Source: CAVRUD01 sp963849635
Lineage (GTDB): Bacteria > Chloroflexota > Chloroflexia > Thermomicrobiales > UBA6265
Direction of reading: 5' to 3'
Assembly: GCA_963849635.1 (NCBI GenBank)
Contig: CAWKIA010000035.1
Coordinates: forward strand, 4,853-68,852
DNA: 64,000 bases
Part shown: in pieces, positions 16,819 through 26,820 of the stretch
How positions within the stretch are numbered: position 1 is the first letter of the stretch
How the letters are laid out: every line of letters begins with the position of its first letter
The notes under the pieces: generated by a model
Database searches by the model: none
What the model saw: only the letters and a program-made list of their open reading frames with translations
What the model was told of the DNA's origin: nothing
Program-made: the position numbers and the translations under genes

Positions 16819-19294
16819 TTAGGAACGGGCTGGCGCCGTTGGCGGGGCATCGATGAGCCCCGCGGCGGCGGCGGCGGCGACGGCGCCGGCGCGGTTGTGG
16901 ACGCCGAGCTTGGCGTAGAGCCGGGCGACGTGGGTGTTGACCGTGCGCTCACCGATGAAGAGGGCGTCGGCGATGTCGCGGTCGCTGAGGCCACGAGCGA
17001 GCATGCGCAGCACTTCGAGCTCGCGAGGGGAGAGCGGGAGCAATGGGGACGCCGTCGCGGGCGATAGGGTGACGGCCAGCGCCTCGGCGACGGCCTGCTC
17101 CGGCTCTACGGCGCGGCCCGTTGCCCAGGCCGCGGCGAAGGCCGCCTCGCCGAGCGACCGCCGCGCCACCGCCGCGTCGCGCTCGTACTCGGCCCGGAAC
17201 GGCGGGTCGATCGGCAGGCCGAAATGCTCCCGCTGCGCGTCGGCCGCGCCGTAGAGCCGGGCGGCCGTCTCTGCCTGCCCGATGCGCCCGGCGATGTCGG
17301 CGATGTCTTCCAGGTAGGTGAAGACCACCGGCCACCCCCGGTTCCAGTCCAGGGCCAGGACCTCCTGGGTGTTCGCCAGAGCCCGGGGCAGGTCACGCTG
17401 CTTGTAGGTGATGTAGGCGACCCCGTGCAGGGCGCGGGCGATGCCGCGCGGGTGGCCGATGGCGCGAAAGAGCGCCAGCGCTTCCTCATAGCAGGCGAGG
17501 GAGCGGGCCAATGCGCCGGGGTCGCCACCTTCGTCGACGGCGTCGTGGCTGTCCAAAAATGCAAGGTGGCACAGGATCCAACCGACACGGCCCAAAGCCT
17601 GCAAGCGCCGGAACCCCTCCAGCGCTTCGCTGAGAAGTTCCCGGGCGCCGGCGGCATCGCCCGCGTGGAGCTTGACAACCCCGAGCGCGTACGCGGCGTT
17701 GGCAATACCGAACGCATCCCCGATCTGGCGCGCCAGGGCGAGCGCTTCCTCGCCCAGGACCCGCGCATCGAACTCGCTGCTTCGGACCTGCGCCGCCCAG
17801 ACAGGGATGGCCAGCGCACTGACCTTCGCGCTGGGCGACACGCCTGGCAAGGCAAGCGCGCGTTGTGTCCAGGACCACTGCTCGCGGGCTGTGTCGCCCG
17901 TTATCCGGTGCGGATCAAACATCGCGCCGATCAGGCGGAGCGCCATGTCTGCCTCACCATGCTCTACGGCCCAATCTCTGGCTGCCCGCAGATTCCCGAT
18001 CTCGGGGTCGAGCGCGGCCCGCTCGTAGCCGGGCGCATCCCCCCAGTAGGTCGGCTCCACCCGGAGCGCCAGATCCAGGAAGTACTCCGCGTGCCGGCGC
18101 CTCGGCGCCTCGTCGCCGCTGGCGGCCAGTTGCTCGGCCGCAAACTCGTGCACCGTCTCCAGCATCGTCAGGCGCGGCCCGCCGGCATCAGCGGCATCGG
18201 GATCGATGTGAAGCAAGCTTTGGGCGGCCAGCGATTCAATGACCACGATGGTGTCCTGGTCGGCGTCGGCGGATGGCAGCTGGGTGACCGGCGCAGGCTG
18301 GGCCGTTCGATCCCCGTCGCCAGACACCCGGCAGACTGCCTCCGCGGCCTCCAGGGTGCAGCCCCCGACGAAGGCCCCGAGGCTCTGGAAGACCGCCTGC
18401 TCCGCGGGGCTGAGGAGGTCGTAGCTCCAGGCGATCGCATCGCGCATCGTCCGGTGGCGCGCCGGCGCGTCGCGCTGCCCGACGCTGAGCTGGGGCAGCG
18501 CCCGGTCCAGCCGGGCCAGCAGCGCGGCCGGCGGGAAGAGCGTGCTGCGCGCCGCCGCTAACTCGATCGCCAGGGGCAACCCGTCAAGCCGCCGGCAGAT
18601 CTCGGCGACGGCTGGCGTGTTGTCGGGTGTCAACCGGAACCCGGGTGCAATGCTGCTCGCCTGCTGGGCAAAGAGCTGGACCGCGGGTGCCAGCTGGGGC
18701 AGAGTCTGGGACCCGGCGGGCTCCCCCACGGTGGCCAGGGGCGGGACCTCGACCAAGGTGTTCGCCCGTGACCCGCAGCCGCGAGCGGCTGGTAACCAGG
18801 ACCGAGAGCTCGGGACAGGCGAGGAGCAGGTTGCTCAGGAGTGGGGCGGCGGCGAGGGCCTGTTCGAAGTTGTCGACGAGCAGGAGGAGGCGGGCATCAC
18901 GCAGCGCGGTCGTGAGCGTATCGCTCAGCGGGCCGGCTCCGACCTCGACCACGCCGATGGCCCGGGCGAGCACGGCCGCCACCGCCTCGGGGGTGGTGGC
19001 CGTGGCAACCGGCGCCCAGGCGACCTGATGGTCGAAGGCGGCGGCGCAGGCGGCCGCGACTCCCAGGGCGAGGCGGGTCTTGCCGATCCCACCGGGGCCG
19101 ACCAGGGTGACGAGACGGGCCTCGTTCCCATTGAGCAGGGCGGCGACCGCGGCGACGTCAGCGTCCCGCCCGACCAGAGTCGTGAGTGGTGCCGGTGGGG
19201 AAACCAGGCGGAGCCGACGGCGGTGGAGTGGGATTGGTGCGATCGGTTGGGGCGGCTCGATCCACTCGCTGCCCAGACTCGAAGCGGTCGACAT
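16819..19294 (-). CDS. STAND-ATPase/TPR/LuxR transcriptional regulator (paralogue 2); one frameshift
   Basis: ATG at 19294 (MSTASSLGSEWIEPPQP). The same architecture as paralogue 1: Walker A GPGGIGKTRLALG, Walker B LLLLVDNFEQ, 'VTSRSRLRVTGE', 'RLDGLPLAIELAAARSTLF', 'FQSLGAFVGGCTLEAAEAV'. A long TPR array follows (for example FDARVLGEEALALARQIGDA, AGARELLSEALEGFRRL), then LuxR HTH 'SPRELEVLRMLARGLSDR' and 'GERTVNTHVARLYAKLGVHN'. The frame breaks near 18760 between sensor and winged helix. The two HTH regions are nearly identical while the sensor halves differ strongly, so the duplicates probably bind similar DNA but respond to different signals (inference). Confidence 0.85.
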
Positions 19295-19730
19295 GAAGAC
19301 GTTCCGAACGACGGCCGGACAGTTCAATCTCCACCAGTATACGGCCAGGCCAAGAGCTCCGACGTCTGGCGAGGCACATGGTCGTGTGGCGATGGGACCA
19401 TGGTGCTTAAGTGACTGCGCGGCACAGATTCTGCATCTGGGTTTGCATCGCCCCGCGTTCTGCCGGTAACGGCAGCGTTCGGAGGTCCGATGTCCAGTCA
19501 CCTTACGCTCATCCGTTGTCCATCCGCATTCGAGTCGTTCCCTGGGCGCCGGGTTGCACCCTCGGGTCCTCATCCCGGGTTCGGATGCTCCCGGCTCACC
19601 ACACCTGACGCGATGGGACGCCGGTTTGTCCTCACGCTGATCCACTCCGCCACTTCCCCTGACCGACCGAAACCCCGGTGGTGGCTCGATCACCCGGCAT
19701 AGCGATCCTGGTTGTATCGCGGAGATATCG
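19295..19730. other. Gene-free divergent promoter region
   Basis: 436 bases between the divergent starts at 19294 (-) and 19731 (+). It holds the minus-strand TATACT box at 19336-19341. No coding frame with a ribosome-binding site and no clear repeat is seen in the rest. Confidence 0.6.
19336..19341 (-). promoter_or_regulatory. Candidate -10 box of STAND regulator 2
   Basis: The minus strand reads ccgTATACTgg about 41 bases before the ATG at 19294, matching the box of paralogue 1 at 16733 in sequence and distance. Confidence 0.5.
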
Positions 19731-20234
19731 ATGGCCAAGTCGAAAACAGTGCAGGCCGAGCAGGTCCTCGGCGTTATTGATGCCCAGGCGCGGGAATGGG
19801 AAGACCTGGTTGCCGAGATCGGACCCGAGCGGGCCGAAGAGAAGGGCCCCCATGGCGACTGGACCTTCAAGGATCTGGCCGCGCACATCACGGACTGGGA
19901 GAACCGAGAGATGGATCTGCTCGAGGACCCCGAGGCAGAGCCTCCTTGGGGACCCGGGCTCGACACCGACGAGATCAACGCCTTTATCTACCAGCGAAAT
20001 GCCGAGCGGCCGCTGGGCGACGTGCTCCGTGATGCCTGGCTGGTCTACGACCGGTTGCGTGGGATCGTGACCGGCCTGTCTGAGCAGGGACTCAACGATC
20101 CCAAGCGATTCCCCGAACTTGACGGCAAATCACTTGGCGACGCGCTGGTGAGCGGCTCCTACTTCACTCACATCCGCGACGAACACGGCAAGGACCTCAA
20201 GGCCTGGAAGAGACTCCCGGAGCCAGAAAACTAG
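19731..20234 (+). CDS. ClbS/DfsB-like four-helix (DinB superfamily) protein
   Basis: A 167-residue cytoplasmic protein with ATG at 19731 after GGAGATATC. Helical throughout. The key signature is 'WTFKDLAAHITDWENREMDL', where the His begins the metal- or substrate-site helix, followed by 'LRDAWLVYDRLRGIVTGLSE' and 'YFTHIRDEHGKDLKAW'. The pattern fits the DUF1706/ClbS-DfsB branch of the DinB/YfiT superfamily, some members of which hydrolyse or neutralise reactive small molecules such as colibactin. The specific substrate here is unknown. Single-gene unit. Confidence 0.7.
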   Translation: MAKSKTVQAEQVLGVIDAQAREWEDLVAEIGPERAEEKGPHGDWTFKDLAAHITDWENREMDLLEDPEAEPPWGPGLDTDEINAFIYQRNAERPLGDVLRDAWLVYDRLRGIVTGLSEQGLNDPKRFPELDGKSLGDALVSGSYFTHIRDEHGKDLKAWKRLPEPEN

Positions 20235-20462
20235 GCGATTCCCTCTCTGGGGAAGCCCAGGGGAGCCCATATGTACCGCCACGCCTTCCCCATCCTGACC
20301 ACAGAATCCCATTGTGCCGGAGCGCACTGGCAGGCACGATGGATGGAGCGGCAATTGCGGCGTTCGTCCTTCCGGGAGGCTCCTCAATGATGTGGCACGA
20401 CATCCAGCGCTAAAGCGCTCATCCATCACCTGGGCACGACTTCCCGCAACCTGCCTGGCCAG

Positions 20463-20843
20463 TTAGTGACCGAGGTAGAGGCAGAACGGGTGGCCGTCCG
20501 GGTCGAAGTGAACCCGGACATCCTCTTGCGGTTGGTATTCGGCCATGGTTGCCCCACACGCTTTGGCGTGCGCGCAGCCGGCCTCCAGATTGTCCACCTG
20601 GATCTCGAGGTGCATCATCATGATCTGCTCGCCGGGCTTAGATGGCCAAACCGGCGGCGTGTAGACATCCTCGATATGGAACCCGAGGCCAATCCCCCCG
20701 TCCGGGTTGCGCAGGGTGGCCCAATCAGGTTCGTCAGTTCCTAGTTCCCATCCCAGCAACCGGGAATAGAAACGCGCCAGCGCTTGCGGGTCCGGCGAGC
20801 TGAGTGTGGCCGTCGTGAGCTTCGCGCCGTGTTCTGTCGCCAT
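20463..20843 (-). CDS. VOC-superfamily (glyoxalase/dioxygenase-like) protein
   Basis: A 126-residue protein starting at ATG 20843, which follows GGAGG by 6 bases; an upstream extension has no ribosome-binding site. Single VOC module pair: 'TTATLSSPDPQALARFYSRL', 'LGWELGTDEPDWATLRNP', and a second half 'HLEIQVDNLEAGCAHAKACG' ending 'VHFDPDGHPFCLYL'. This is the pattern of VOC family members, with the His of MMHLEI as a possible metal ligand and no full H-E-H-E set obvious. Such small stand-alone proteins often bind or modify small molecules; ligand unknown. Confidence 0.85.
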   Translation of the reverse strand: MATEHGAKLTTATLSSPDPQALARFYSRLLGWELGTDEPDWATLRNPDGGIGLGFHIEDVYTPPVWPSKPGEQIMMMHLEIQVDNLEAGCAHAKACGATMAEYQPQEDVRVHFDPDGHPFCLYLGH

Positions 20844-20968
20844 TCGATCGCCTCCTTCACTCGACGATGACGCCTTCATCATACGCGGAGGAATTCGCCC
20901 GTTCTTGAGCAGGGCGTGGGTCGGATACACTCCACCCGCCTACGAGGTTGCAAGGGAGATGCCGTTCC

Positions 20969-22366
20969 ATGGCCGAGGAGCCAGAGTGGCACACCGATCT
21001 GGCCGCTATCGTGTTGCACCCTGGCGAGCAGGCCGTCTGGATCCCGGGTGGGCATGATCTCGGTCTGCCCGTGCTGCGCCTCAGCCATGACGGTGGCGTG
21101 TGGTACGGCAACGCCGAGACCATCGTCCAGTTGGCGCGGGAAACCTGGGGCCTCGATGTCGTGCTCCTCCGCAGCCCCGCGTCTCTGGTCGATCGCGAGA
21201 CGCGGAACACCCAGCTCTCCCTCCTGATCCAGGCGAATCCGGAGTCGATGCCGGATCATGGGCAGTGGATCGCCCTAGCCGACCTCTCTTGCCTGGCGGT
21301 GGGTACAGGCGACGCGGAACTGTTTGCGGCCGCCGTGCGGGAACTGGAGCAACCGTTGGCGGGCTCCCGCACGCCATGGTACGAGCGCGGCTGGTTTGCC
21401 CAGGCGATGGCCTGGGCTGATGCTGCCCTGGCCGCCAACGGGTTGACGCGGCGGGGTTTGCCCGGACAGCATCGCAGTTGGGGGCTGTCGAACGTCGCCA
21501 GGTTGGAGACGGATGGCGGCGCGGTCTACTTCAAGGCGGCGGCCTACGATGGTCCCGAGGCGTTCTCCAGCCATGGAAAGCCACAAGGAATCCTGTTCTC
21601 GAACGAGGCCGCTCTGCTCGCCGGGCTGACCGGCCGCTTCCCCGAGTTCTTGCCGCACTTGCTCGCGTACGACGCGAAGCGCGTCTGGATTCTGGCCCCA
21701 GACCTCGGCGCGATGCTCGACGACAGCATCGATGTGGATGTCTGGGAAGCGGCGCTGCGGCTGCACGCTCGTCATCAGCGCGCGTATGTAGGCAGGGAAG
21801 CTGATCTCGCCGGATTCGGTTGTATTGCACGGCCGCTCAATCGGTTGCAGATCCAGTTCGATGCCTTGCTTGCCGATGACGATGTGCTCGCCGTTCTCGA
21901 TCCAGCGGACCGTGACCGGCTGCACGCCGTCGCTGATGTCGCCCGCACGACGATTGCCGATGCAGTCGCCTGCGGCGTTCCCGACGCCCTCGTCCACGGC
22001 GATCTGCACGCTGGAAACGTTGCGATCGGCGGGGGAACGCCCGTGTTCTTCGATTGGACAGACGCTAGTGTCGGCCATCCCTTCCTCGACGTGGCGACCT
22101 TTCTCCAACCGTCCAGACTGTTCGACGAGGCGCCGGATGCCCGTGATCGCCTGCGCGCCGCCTACCTGGACGAGTGGCGCGGCATTGCCCCGCCCGCTGA
22201 TCTGGTCCGCGCCGCCGACCTGATGCTCCCGGTGGGCATGATCCACCAGGCAGTCTCTTACCAGTACATGGCGGCATCGCTGACCGGTCCTGACCGGGAT
22301 GACGTCGGCGGTGGGGCGACGTATTGGCTCAAAGAACTGATCGCCTGGGCCGAATCCGCGCAATAA
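20969..22366 (+). CDS. Aminoglycoside-phosphotransferase-like kinase with an N-terminal extra domain
   Basis: A 465-residue protein. ATG 20969 follows AAGGGAG by 9 bases. The first 150 residues ('IVLHPGEQAVWIPGG', 'LPVLRLSHDGGVWYGNAETI') resemble a substrate-binding or NUDIX-like domain found in front of some phosphotransferases. The C-terminal 300 residues are a protein-kinase-like APH domain: lysine strand 'GGAVYFKAAAYDGPEAF', hinge 'RVWILAPDLGAML', catalytic loop 'PDALVHGDLHAGNVAIGGG' (Asp of HGDLHAGN) and Mg-binding 'VFFDWTDASVGHPFLDVAT'. It phosphorylates an unknown small molecule (choline, fructosamine, homoserine and aminoglycoside kinases share this fold). Nothing links it to a resistance cassette. 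Confidence 0.85.
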   Translation: MAEEPEWHTDLAAIVLHPGEQAVWIPGGHDLGLPVLRLSHDGGVWYGNAETIVQLARETWGLDVVLLRSPASLVDRETRNTQLSLLIQANPESMPDHGQWIALADLSCLAVGTGDAELFAAAVRELEQPLAGSRTPWYERGWFAQAMAWADAALAANGLTRRGLPGQHRSWGLSNVARLETDGGAVYFKAAAYDGPEAFSSHGKPQGILFSNEAALLAGLTGRFPEFLPHLLAYDAKRVWILAPDLGAMLDDSIDVDVWEAALRLHARHQRAYVGREADLAGFGCIARPLNRLQIQFDALLADDDVLAVLDPADRDRLHAVADVARTTIADAVACGVPDALVHGDLHAGNVAIGGGTPVFFDWTDASVGHPFLDVATFLQPSRLFDEAPDARDRLRAAYLDEWRGIAPPADLVRAADLMLPVGMIHQAVSYQYMAASLTGPDRDDVGGGATYWLKELIAWAESAQ

Positions 22367-22512
22367 ATCCTCTCCAATGTCTGCCCAGTATTGGCTCCGC
22401 GCACGGCTTCTCCGAGTGGCATACATGGTGCAGATGCTGCACTATCCTTCGGATGCCGGGGACGGGATCACAGGCGTTGTCGCTCCGGCGAAGAGTTGGA
22501 AAGAAGGTCGCA

Positions 22513-22848
22513 ATGCAGACAGTGCTATACGTCTCGCCGATGACGCTGGGTGACGAGCACGAGGTCCGGGCCAGCCACGACGCTTTTCCGGTGGAGGCAT
22601 TGGCGGGAGCCTCCGGCGTCGAGGCCCTGCGAGCCTTCATCGGCAGCGGGTTCTATGCGCTGGAGATCACCGTGAGCGACGGCGACTTCCAGGAGCAGTT
22701 CCACCGCTTCCTCGACACTCCGGCGGTGGTGGAACTCTTCACGGCCCTGCGGCCCTACGTCTCCGATCTTCCCCGGCCCGGCGAGCAAACGGCGGACATG
22801 CCCCTGACCGCGCCGATGATCCAGTGGGAACGCGGTGCTCCTGGATGA
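22513..22848 (+). CDS. Conserved-looking small protein, function unknown
   Basis: A 111-residue protein, ATG 22513 after AAGAAGG. Alpha/beta pattern: strand 'MQTVLYVSPMTLGDEHEVRA', helix 'VEALRAFIGSGFYALEITVS', helix 'FQEQFHRFLDTPAVVELFTA', and an acidic/Pro tail. This 'Y...PM....E.EV' start with a Phe-rich C-terminal helix has the look of a small dimeric alpha/beta-barrel protein. I do not recognise the family. Confidence 0.6.
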   Translation: MQTVLYVSPMTLGDEHEVRASHDAFPVEALAGASGVEALRAFIGSGFYALEITVSDGDFQEQFHRFLDTPAVVELFTALRPYVSDLPRPGEQTADMPLTAPMIQWERGAPG

Positions 22849-22891
22849 TGGCGCGGGCACCGGAGCGGGCCTTCGCACGGCGGGATAGATT

Positions 22892-23245
22892 TCAGTCGGT
22901 TTGCGCCCCGACGGCCTGACGAATCACGTTGACGATGCCATCGAGGTCAAACGGTTTGGCCAGGAAGATGGTGCCGGGGATGTCCGCGCCGTCGAAGTGG
23001 GCGCTCATCAAAATGAATGGGATTGGGGTGCGCCGCGCCGCGACCAGGGTTGCGAGTTGCACCCCGTCGAGGAGCGGCATCTTGATGTCGGAGACGATCA
23101 CGTCCGGCGGGTCCTGCTCGATTGCGACCAGCGCCTCGATGCCGTCGCCCGCGATGCGGATGTTGAAACCCTCATCGCTGAGCAACTCGCGTAGCAGGTC
23201 GGCGATCCACCGATCGTCCTCAGCGACCAGAATCGAGTAGGACAC
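22892..23245 (-). CDS. Single-domain response regulator
   Basis: A 117-residue receiver protein starting at GTG 23245, 5 bases after GGAGGAA. Receiver features: acidic pair in SILVAEDDRWIADLL, phospho-acceptor Asp in DVIVSDIKMPLLDG, Thr/Ser switch position in PFILMSAHF, and conserved Lys in IFLAKPFDLDG. No output domain, so it acts by protein interaction or as a phosphate sink. No histidine kinase gene is adjacent; the neighbour is the secreted protein at 23339, transcribed in the same direction. Confidence 0.9.
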   Translation of the reverse strand: MSYSILVAEDDRWIADLLRELLSDEGFNIRIAGDGIEALVAIEQDPPDVIVSDIKMPLLDGVQLATLVAARRTPIPFILMSAHFDGADIPGTIFLAKPFDLDGIVNVIRQAVGAQTD

Positions 23246-23338
23246 CGAGGTTCCTCCGCGCTCGGAGTGATGGGACCACAGGTCCCGGCTGAACTTCTCC
23301 GGCCGTTGCACAGATCGTGCCGCCGCGTTCCGCGCTTA

Positions 23339-25387
23339 CTACGGTTGAACAAATCCGGATTGAAGCTCAGGAATCGCGACCTCCGCTTCCTGGAGGAGCC
23401 CGAACTGAAGTAGCGCCGGATTGAACCACCAACTGATCTTCCGGCTGGGGCTGACGTTGTGGGAGACGTTGCCGATGTTGTTCTCGATAACGAACGTGGC
23501 AGGATCGTCCAGTCCCTCGGCGAGCTCATCGGGATCCGTCCATGTGGCTGGGTCGCGATGAAGCCGGGTGTCATTGTCAAGTGCCCAGGCTGCGCACGCG
23601 GCAAGTTCCTGGTGCAGGGCGACGAAGGATTCACCTTCGGAGGTGAATGGCCCGATCGGATTTTCGTCGAAGCCTCCGGTCCGTGTCAGCGCACGGATAC
23701 CCGCCGCGGATATCGCCGTGGCATCCAGGCAGTGCAAGTAGTCGTCGAACTCCCCTGCTTGAATGCGGACACCATCATCAACTAGACCAGCGCCATAGAG
23801 AGGAACGAGCAGCCGAGGATCCTCCTCGTCGTCTGCAGGAGAGGGCACGGACGGGCTCAGGAAGGTGTCGTCCTCGTTGTTGTCGTTGTTTGTGAAGTAG
23901 GCCGTGCCGACATCGCGCAGGTAGCGGGTCAGGCGGATGAAGATCTCATCGACCTGATCATCTCCGGTCTGGTCCTGGTAGGTGAGCAGGGAATCGATGA
24001 GGAGGGCCGGCATCCACCCCGAACACCAGGGGGTCTCCGCGTCTCCCTCGGCCCCTTGCTCGGCCGTGTGGATGAAGCAGTTCTGGGGAGGGAACTGGGT
24101 TGCTCCTGGATTGAGGGCAGCCAGCGTCTCCTCGTCGCCAGTGATGTGCAGGTAGGCGGTGCCGACGATCTCCTTGGCTGCCTCGAGATAGCTCTCATCA
24201 CCCGTGAGCATGTGACCGTAGATGAGCGATTCCAGGCTGACGGCGAGCAGTCGCTCAGTCCAAAGCTGACTTGGATCTTCGATCTGACCCCGTCTGTATG
24301 GGCTGGCGAACGACTCGTCCGCCATGACGCGGTCGGCCATCGCGGTGCCCGCCTCCCGTGCTGCCTCGTCACCGGTCAAGGCAAAGTAGGCATAGACCCC
24401 ACGCAGATGCGAGTACTTCGGGTCGGGCTCCGGCTTGCCGGTGAAGATGCCCCGGTTCTCCCCAGTTAGCTCGATGAGGTCGGCGTAGTAGGAGCAGACC
24501 CTGTAGCCCTCGCGCAGGAACCGTGTGTCGCCGGAGTGGACGTAGAACGAGAGAAAGGTCGCGCAGCGGTCGTAGAGCCAGCCCTCGTACCCGTCTTCCG
24601 GGTCTGTCGGATCGATGACCAGGTCGGCGTTGATCGGGTAGGTCTCCCGGTACATGGCGGAGAGCCCGAACGGGGTCACCGCGTCCGAGATGAAGGCCAG
24701 CCCCGCCAGATCGTCCCCGATGTCCGTCGCGGCGACCTGACTGCCTAAGATCCTGGTTGAGGCCAGGTAACCTGGCGGGAAGGTCGCGAGGACCGACGGC
24801 TCGCGGGAGGTGAAAAAGACCCGCGTCTCCGGATCCGTCGCTACCAGGGTCGCCTCGCCGTCTTGGTCCTCGATGGAATAGTTGGTGTTTTCGATGGCCT
24901 CGTCGGACGCGGAACTGGTCTCGGCGAACGGCGCCGGCTCATCGATGACGCTCACACCGCTGCCTTGCCAATCCACCTCGACCTCGGTGCACTCGTCCTC
25001 CAGGATGCTGGAGTCGAACTGGATCAGGGCTGAACGGATGCCGGCCGCCGCGCCGTCGGCGTCGTGTTCCTCCAGCAGCACGGTCGCCGTTGCGTCGATC
25101 GGTTCGCCGGCGATCGAGACCTGTAATGTGCTCATATCCGACACCGATCCGGGCGGCAGTGGCAGCCCGAACGAGACCACCTCACCGGGTTCGAACGTCG
25201 CTTCCAGTCCGATCGTGACCCCCTCGTCGGAGAATTCGTCTGGCGTAGGACAACTGGTGTCGGCCCCTGATGCGTCCTGCCGGACAGCAATCGCCCGTTC
25301 GCCGGGGACGACCTGGGCTGAAGTCACCAGTCCGGATGGCAGCACGACGAGCATGGCGAGCAGGACAAGCAACGTCCGGTGTGTCAT
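23339..25387 (-). CDS. Large secreted alpha-toroid-like protein, possible glycosidase
   Basis: A 682-residue protein with ATG 25387 after GGAAGG. Sec signal peptide TLLVLLAMLVVLPSGLVTSA. Residues 40-180 form an acidic beta-rich N-terminal region. From about 240 on there are paired helices typical of six-hairpin toroids: 'GWLYDRCATFLSFYVHSGDT', 'LREGYRVCSYYADLIELTG', 'SHLRGVYAYFALTGDEAARE', 'LLAVSLESLIYGHMLTGDES', 'GWMPALLIDSLLTYQDQTGD'. Repeated 'TGD' turns join the hairpins. This fold is shared by many glycoside hydrolases, lyases and terpene cyclases, but I see no family-specific catalytic motif. An upstream intergenic region of 269 bases separates it from the divergent gene at 25657. Confidence 0.75.
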   Translation of the reverse strand: MTHRTLLVLLAMLVVLPSGLVTSAQVVPGERAIAVRQDASGADTSCPTPDEFSDEGVTIGLEATFEPGEVVSFGLPLPPGSVSDMSTLQVSIAGEPIDATATVLLEEHDADGAAAGIRSALIQFDSSILEDECTEVEVDWQGSGVSVIDEPAPFAETSSASDEAIENTNYSIEDQDGEATLVATDPETRVFFTSREPSVLATFPPGYLASTRILGSQVAATDIGDDLAGLAFISDAVTPFGLSAMYRETYPINADLVIDPTDPEDGYEGWLYDRCATFLSFYVHSGDTRFLREGYRVCSYYADLIELTGENRGIFTGKPEPDPKYSHLRGVYAYFALTGDEAAREAGTAMADRVMADESFASPYRRGQIEDPSQLWTERLLAVSLESLIYGHMLTGDESYLEAAKEIVGTAYLHITGDEETLAALNPGATQFPPQNCFIHTAEQGAEGDAETPWCSGWMPALLIDSLLTYQDQTGDDQVDEIFIRLTRYLRDVGTAYFTNNDNNEDDTFLSPSVPSPADDEEDPRLLVPLYGAGLVDDGVRIQAGEFDDYLHCLDATAISAAGIRALTRTGGFDENPIGPFTSEGESFVALHQELAACAAWALDNDTRLHRDPATWTDPDELAEGLDDPATFVIENNIGNVSHNVSPSRKISWWFNPALLQFGLLQEAEVAIPELQSGFVQP

Positions 25388-25656
25388 TGGGCATCCTTCC
25401 GAGCTTCACGACGCCAGGACCAAGGCAGGGTAACGGCACGTTGCAGTTGGCGGCAGCGGCCGGCTCGTCAGCAAGCCGGAGCGATTGGGTGAGATCGATT
25501 GTTCAGGTCTTCGATTATCGGCTACATCCCGCCTCATCGCCCGATGGGTCCGGACCGGTGGAGAGCGAACACGAGTCACATGGCGAATGTGGGATGATGG
25601 CGCCCCACACGAAGCAACGGGCCACGAGTATGGGGTAGGCAAGGGAGGAACCGCCG

Positions 25657-26739
25657 GTGAACCGGGTCAACGTGGGCGTTATCGGGCTGGGCGAGGTCGC
25701 CCAGGTCATCCATCTGCCGATCTTGGAAGCGCTCAGGGATCGCTTCCGGCTGGCCGCCGTCTGCGATGTCTCCCCGACGCTCCTGAGCGCGATGGGGGAC
25801 CGCTACGGGCTCCCGGCGGATGCCCGCCACGCCGACTACCGTGATCTGGTTCGGCGCGCCGACCTTGATGCCGTCCTGGTCCTGACCAGCGACGAGTACC
25901 ACGCCGACAACACCATCGCCGCTCTGCAACATGGTAAGCACGTCCTGGTCGAAAAGCCGATCGCTCTGACGCTGGCCGACACCGAGGCGATCGGCCGCGC
26001 CCGCGACGAATCGGGGCGACAGGTGATGGTCGGGTACATGCGCCGCTTCGCTCCCGCCTTCGTCCAGGCTGTCGCGGAGGTCAAGGGGCTGGAGCGGATC
26101 AACTACGTCCGGGTCCGCGACATCATCGGCCGCAACCGTCTCATCATCGACCAGGCTGCCACGGTTCTGCGCCCCGGCGATATGCCCGCCGACCTGATGA
26201 CCGACAAGACCGAGCGCGCTGGCAAGATGGTCAGCGATGCGATCGGGGAAGCTCCACCGGAGCTTGTGCGCGCCTATCGCCTGCTTTGCGGCCTGAGCAG
26301 CCACGATATCTCTGCCATGCGGGAGTTGATCGGCCTGCCACAGCGGGTCGTCTCCGCCGCGCAGTGGGCCGGCGGCACCTTCCTCAACATCCTCTTCGGC
26401 TACGACGGCTACTGCACCCTGCTCGAGACCGGGGTCGACGACCAGCGCCGGTTCGATGCCCACATCGAGGTCTACGGCCCAACCTCCTCGATCCGGATCA
26501 CGTACGACACACCCTACATCCGCCACCTGCCGACGACCCTGGTCGTGCACGAGACGGTCGGCGAGGCGTACACCGAACGGGTCGTGCGCCCGACCTTCAC
26601 CGATCCCTACACCCACGAAATGCTCGCGTTCCACGAGGTCGTCACCCAGGGAACCGCGCCGAAGACCACCCCAGAGGACTCGATGGAGGATCTGCGCCTC
26701 TTCCGCCAGATCATCGACGCCCTGCGCGCTTCCGCCTGA
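25657..26739 (+). CDS. Gfo/Idh/MocA-family NAD(P)-dependent oxidoreductase
   Basis: A 360-residue protein, GTG start at 25657, 7 bases after GGAGG. Rossmann domain: 'VNVGVIGLGEVAQVIHLPIL' (GxGxxA variant), 'LAAVCDVSPTLL', 'DLDAVLVLTSDEYHADNTIA' and the catalytic-lysine motif 'GKHVLVEKPIALTLADTEAI' (EKP). The C-terminal beta-sheet domain includes 'VMVGYMRRFAPAFVQAV' and 'LCGLSSHDISAMRELIG', where the His in SSHD is the usual active-site His. Members oxidise or reduce sugars and inositols. The next gene, a medium-chain dehydrogenase 81 bases downstream, suggests a two-gene polyol/sugar pathway. Confidence 0.92.
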   Translation: MNRVNVGVIGLGEVAQVIHLPILEALRDRFRLAAVCDVSPTLLSAMGDRYGLPADARHADYRDLVRRADLDAVLVLTSDEYHADNTIAALQHGKHVLVEKPIALTLADTEAIGRARDESGRQVMVGYMRRFAPAFVQAVAEVKGLERINYVRVRDIIGRNRLIIDQAATVLRPGDMPADLMTDKTERAGKMVSDAIGEAPPELVRAYRLLCGLSSHDISAMRELIGLPQRVVSAAQWAGGTFLNILFGYDGYCTLLETGVDDQRRFDAHIEVYGPTSSIRITYDTPYIRHLPTTLVVHETVGEAYTERVVRPTFTDPYTHEMLAFHEVVTQGTAPKTTPEDSMEDLRLFRQIIDALRASA

Positions 26740-26820
26740 GACCGAGACTGGTGGAAGTTAGCAGTCGCCGTCTGGATCGGTGTGGCGCGGAATCGTCGGG
26801 GCAGATTCTTTGGAGGTGTG

